This document shows positions 6,640 through 8,819 of a stretch of DNA of 8,819 nucleotides, in pieces (position 1 is the first letter of the stretch; each line of letters begins with the position of its first letter). Source of the DNA: Planctomycetaceae bacterium (GTDB lineage: Bacteria > Planctomycetota > Phycisphaerae > Phycisphaerales > SM1A02). Both the position numbers and the translations under genes were made by a program. The notes beneath the pieces were generated by a model. That model worked only from the letters and a program-made list of their open reading frames with translations. It was not told the origin of the DNA and ran no database searches. The stretch covers positions 1 to 8,819 of the forward strand of contig NSIA01000157.1 in the NCBI GenBank assembly GCA_002737585.1, given 5' to 3'.

Positions 6640-6819
6640 TCCAAATCCACCGATTGTGGGATCGGTTCATGGATCGCTGCTGCTGAGCGATCTCTGCGAA
6701 TTTCCCGGAATTGGCGCAGATTTCAGCGGCAAAACCAAGGCTGTTGGGCAGCCAGTTCGTGCATAAGACATGGTTCACCATGGGTTTGTGCCGCCGGGCG
6801 ATGATGCAGGTGCACGAAC
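6605..6819. repeat. Three copies of the 9-mer GTTCGTGCA between clpC and the peptidase gene
   Basis: Exact copies lie at 6605-6613 (+), 6755-6763 (+) and 6811-6819 (inverted, read as TGCACGAAC on the plus strand). The flanks do not match, so the shared element is exactly 9 bases. The last two face each other across 47 bases, and the final copy ends 21 bases before the peptidase ATG. Three identical 9-mers in 335 bases are not expected by chance. A shared regulator site is the natural guess, but no known motif is recognised. Confidence 0.5.
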
Positions 6820-6840
6820 GAGCTACGCTTCCCATCAACC

Positions 6841-8217
6841 ATGACTGCCTTGACCTATCTCCCGCGCACGCTTACTGCCATCATGGCAGTCGGCACGCTG
6901 TGCGTGGTGGTGAGTCAAGCCGCCAACGGCGCCCAAACTCCCGCACCGCCGTCCGCGGTCCCGGCCGGTGCACTGGAACGTCCGATTGAAATCCGCGCGC
7001 GTCTCGTCAGCGGTGCAGCGTTCGTTGGAAAGGTCAGCGCGTGGTCCAAAGATGGCATCGCTGGATCATTTGGAAATCATGCGTGGACGGATCTGGTGAC
7101 GGCCGACATGCGCCGTGTCTACATGCAGTTGATGGATCGAAAGAATGCGGAGCAATGGACTTCGCTTGGTGAATTGATGGCAAGTGCGCGTGACGGTGCG
7201 CAGTTTGCGGATGATGCTTTCGCGCAAGCCAAGCGATTGGGAGCAACGCCTGCAGCCATTGAGGACGCGCGCACGCGTGGTAAAGCAGCCGGCATTGCGC
7301 GCAAAGAACGCGAACGCATGGAAGGTGAGCGTCGCCTGCAAGACGATGTGCTTCCTGACGACGCCATTGCCAAGCCCTGGCCAGTACTGACCGACGCCGA
7401 ACAGAACAGCGCTATTGATGCCATGCGACAACAGGCCATCGCGGCGATGACCGTGGCCGGCGTGAAGTACGAATCCGTGGAGACGGACAACTTCCTGGTA
7501 TTTGGGGATATTTCCCGCTCGGAATTGCTGCGCTGGTCGCGCGAGTTAGACGGTCTGTACGCACGCGTGTCGGACATCTTGGTAGTTCCCAAGGGCGTCA
7601 AACTGTTCTGGGGCAAGGCAGTGGTGTTGGCCTTTGATAAGCAAGACACGTTCCGATTGGCGGAGGCGGCGATCTTCAATCACAAAGCGCCCGCGATGTT
7701 GCGCGGGGTGTGTCACATGAAGGGACCGCAGGTATTTATTTCCATCTACCGCGGCAACAATGAACTGGAGTTTGCCAGCACGCTTGTCCATGAGACCACT
7801 CATGGAATTGTGTATCGATACGCAACGCCGATTCAGATGCCGGACTGGGCAAACGAAGGATTTGCTGAATGGGTGGCGCGCGCGTGTGTCAAGAACTCCA
7901 ACGTGGACGCTTCCCGGCGCCCGCAGGGATTAGCGTTCTTCAGGCAGGGCGGTGATGCCACCAGGATCATGGCGCTCAGCGGCAAGGACGGCACCTGGCC
8001 GGGCGACAACGCCATCGGTTACTCGGTGGGATACATCATGGTTGACCTCATGATTGCCGATCGCCAGCAGAAGTTTGGTTCGTGGGTCAAAGCGATAAAG
8101 GGCGGCAAACCATGGCAGAAGGCGCTTGCTGAGGACTTTGGGATGGCAGCGCCCGCGTTAGCAGCACGGGCCGCGCAGTGGTACCGCATCAACGATGGCG
8201 CACCCCGCCCGCGCTGA
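6841..8217 (+). CDS. Secreted peptidase MA-like (gluzincin-type) putative zinc metalloprotease
   Basis: 458 residues. The N-terminus is a signal peptide: Arg9, a hydrophobic core at about 11-25, and a likely cut near ANGA (28-31), so it should be exported. Residues 47-110 form a compact segment (IEIRARLVSGAAFVGKVSAWS, then GSFGNHAWTDL) that I cannot assign, followed by a charged helical stretch (about 120-170) rich in Arg, Glu and Ala. The C-terminal half carries the metallopeptidase core: LVHETTHG with His317, Glu318 and His321 of HExxH, then DWANEGFAEW, where Glu339 fits the third zinc ligand of gluzincins (the xEGxAE motif of peptidase MA-like proteins, which include DUF1570 relatives in planctomycetes). 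The catalytic residues are present, so it may be active; the substrate is unknown. No Shine-Dalgarno precedes the ATG at 6841; Met15 would shorten the signal peptide. It diverges from clpC and is followed 84 bases later by the methyltransferase gene. Confidence 0.82.
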   Translation: MTALTYLPRTLTAIMAVGTLCVVVSQAANGAQTPAPPSAVPAGALERPIEIRARLVSGAAFVGKVSAWSKDGIAGSFGNHAWTDLVTADMRRVYMQLMDRKNAEQWTSLGELMASARDGAQFADDAFAQAKRLGATPAAIEDARTRGKAAGIARKERERMEGERRLQDDVLPDDAIAKPWPVLTDAEQNSAIDAMRQQAIAAMTVAGVKYESVETDNFLVFGDISRSELLRWSRELDGLYARVSDILVVPKGVKLFWGKAVVLAFDKQDTFRLAEAAIFNHKAPAMLRGVCHMKGPQVFISIYRGNNELEFASTLVHETTHGIVYRYATPIQMPDWANEGFAEWVARACVKNSNVDASRRPQGLAFFRQGGDATRIMALSGKDGTWPGDNAIGYSVGYIMVDLMIADRQQKFGSWVKAIKGGKPWQKALAEDFGMAAPALAARAAQWYRINDGAPRPR

Positions 8218-8301
8218 GCGAATTGTTGCGATCCGTGGCGAGCCAACACGAGAGATCGTGCCGCGTTACCGAGCAGTGCGGAGTAGGATTCGTGCCCTCA
8301 C

Positions 8302-8819
8302 ATGGCAACTACACAGACCCTCAAGAAGAAGCGCAGTCAGTCACCCTCCGCGACCGCAACCAAGCGCAAGAAGAAGCCCGCTGCCAAGGCGAAGGGCTGG
8401 CGCACTGCGCGCACGAGCGATCGCCATGAACTCTATGAACTTTCCGTGCAAGAGCCTTCAGCGGAGATTGCATTCATGGAGCGCGCCTTCCGCGAGCGTT
8501 ACGGCCGCGTGCCCACCGTGTTGCGCGAAGACTTCTGCGGCACTGGCTTTGCAAGTTGCGCGTGGGTGCAGCATCGCCCAAACAATCGCGCGTACGGAAT
8601 TGACCTGTGCACCAAGACGATGGCGTGGGGCAAGGGTCGCCACGGCACCGCGCTGACCACCGATGAGTGCAAGCGCATGCAATGGATAAAGGGTGATGTT
8701 CGCAGCACACCCACAGAGCCAGCCGATGTCCTGGCGGCTCTCAACTTCAGTTACTTCCTCTTCAAGACACGTGCTGGCTTGCTTGAGTATTTCCGCGCCG
8801 CGTTCAGCAACATTAAGCA
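8302..8819 (+). CDS. Class I SAM-dependent methyltransferase with Lys-rich N-terminal tail (3' end cut by window edge)
   Basis: The first 172 residues are visible. Residues 1-32 are a basic tail with KKKR and KRKKKPAAKAK segments. The conserved part starts at TSDRHELYELSVQEP (38-52) and continues with VLREDFCGTG (73-82; SAM motif I), GIDL (99-102; the acidic residue expected to contact the SAM ribose), WIKGDV (128-133), and NFSYFLFKTR (148-157; motif IV region). This series is typical of a class I methyltransferase family whose substrate is not established as far as I know. It should be cytoplasmic. The ATG at 8302 is the first start that includes the whole conserved region; the next Met (59) lies inside it. 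No Shine-Dalgarno at usual spacing is seen. The 84 bases after the peptidase gene show no clear terminator, so read-through from that gene is possible. Confidence 0.85.
   Translation, partial: MATTQTLKKKRSQSPSATATKRKKKPAAKAKGWRTARTSDRHELYELSVQEPSAEIAFMERAFRERYGRVPTVLREDFCGTGFASCAWVQHRPNNRAYGIDLCTKTMAWGKGRHGTALTTDECKRMQWIKGDVRSTPTEPADVLAALNFSYFLFKTRAGLLEYFRAAFSNIK

Larger units (their letters stand above)
6506..6840. promoter_or_regulatory. Divergent intergenic region between clpC and the secreted peptidase gene
   Basis: These 335 bases separate two outward-facing genes and must hold the promoters of both unless another start is used. Short open frames cross it (for example 6587-6838 on the minus strand), but none resembles a protein family. 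I find no convincing -35/-10 pair on either strand. I also see no CtsR heptad repeat, and no CIRCE element: the only similar sequence, GAGTG...CACTC around 6620-6641, has its half-sites in the reverse order. The region holds the clpC Shine-Dalgarno, a leader hairpin and two sets of repeated short motifs, listed separately. Confidence 0.7.

Noticed and set aside
6620..6641. GAGTG...CACTC pair resembling a CIRCE element upstream of clpC
   Set aside because: CIRCE has GCACTC before GAGTGC; here the half-sites are in the opposite order with only 5 matching bases.
6587..6838. 83-codon minus-strand frame in the divergent region
   Set aside because: It has no motif, no ribosome binding site and an odd composition, and it fills the region needed for both promoters.
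8195..8656. 153-codon plus-strand frame at the end of the peptidase gene
   Set aside because: It is out of frame with the methyltransferase, whose motifs (LREDFCGTG, GIDL, NFSYF) appear only in the frame starting at 8302; it is Arg/Pro/Ser-rich shadow sequence.

Overview
The window is about 57-60 % GC by eye and tightly packed with protein genes. It fits a Gram-negative-type bacterium, and I lean towards Planctomycetota (possibly Phycisphaerae). The reasons are an FHA-GAF regulator, a secreted peptidase MA-like protein, and several genes with no visible Shine-Dalgarno sequence beside a clpC gene that has a strong one. This placement is inference; there is no rRNA or other marker here. I see no tRNA, rRNA, CRISPR array, transposase, phage gene or plasmid origin.

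Left part, all on the minus strand (read right to left): clpC (3965-6505) ends at a strong intrinsic terminator (3895-3932). Next come a MOSC-domain, mARC/YcbX-like protein (3008-3871) and, 9 bases later, a lipoprotein-type sugar-binding protein of the periplasmic-binding superfamily (1874-2998). A gap of about 200 bases follows, holding an inverted repeat and what looks like the severed first 30 codons of an NAD-dependent epimerase (1646-1738). A LOG-family Rossmann protein (900-1667) and an FHA-GAF regulator cut by the left edge (1-824) complete this side.

Right part, on the plus strand: a secreted zinc-metallopeptidase-like protein with an HETTH motif (6841-8217), then a class I SAM-dependent methyltransferase with a lysine-rich N-terminal tail, cut by the right edge (8302-8819).

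clpC and the peptidase gene diverge from a 335-base region (6506-6840). It carries the clpC ribosome binding site, a leader hairpin, an imperfect repeat pair with a GTGGCAA core, and three exact copies of the 9-mer GTTCGTGCA (two direct, one inverted). The genes do not form one recognisable pathway. They look like ordinary chromosomal housekeeping and regulatory genes, and I found no convincing new multi-gene system. The points most worth a second look are the repeated motifs between clpC and the peptidase gene, the epimerase remnant, the sugar-binding protein with no transporter partner, and the secreted peptidase with its unassigned N-terminal region.
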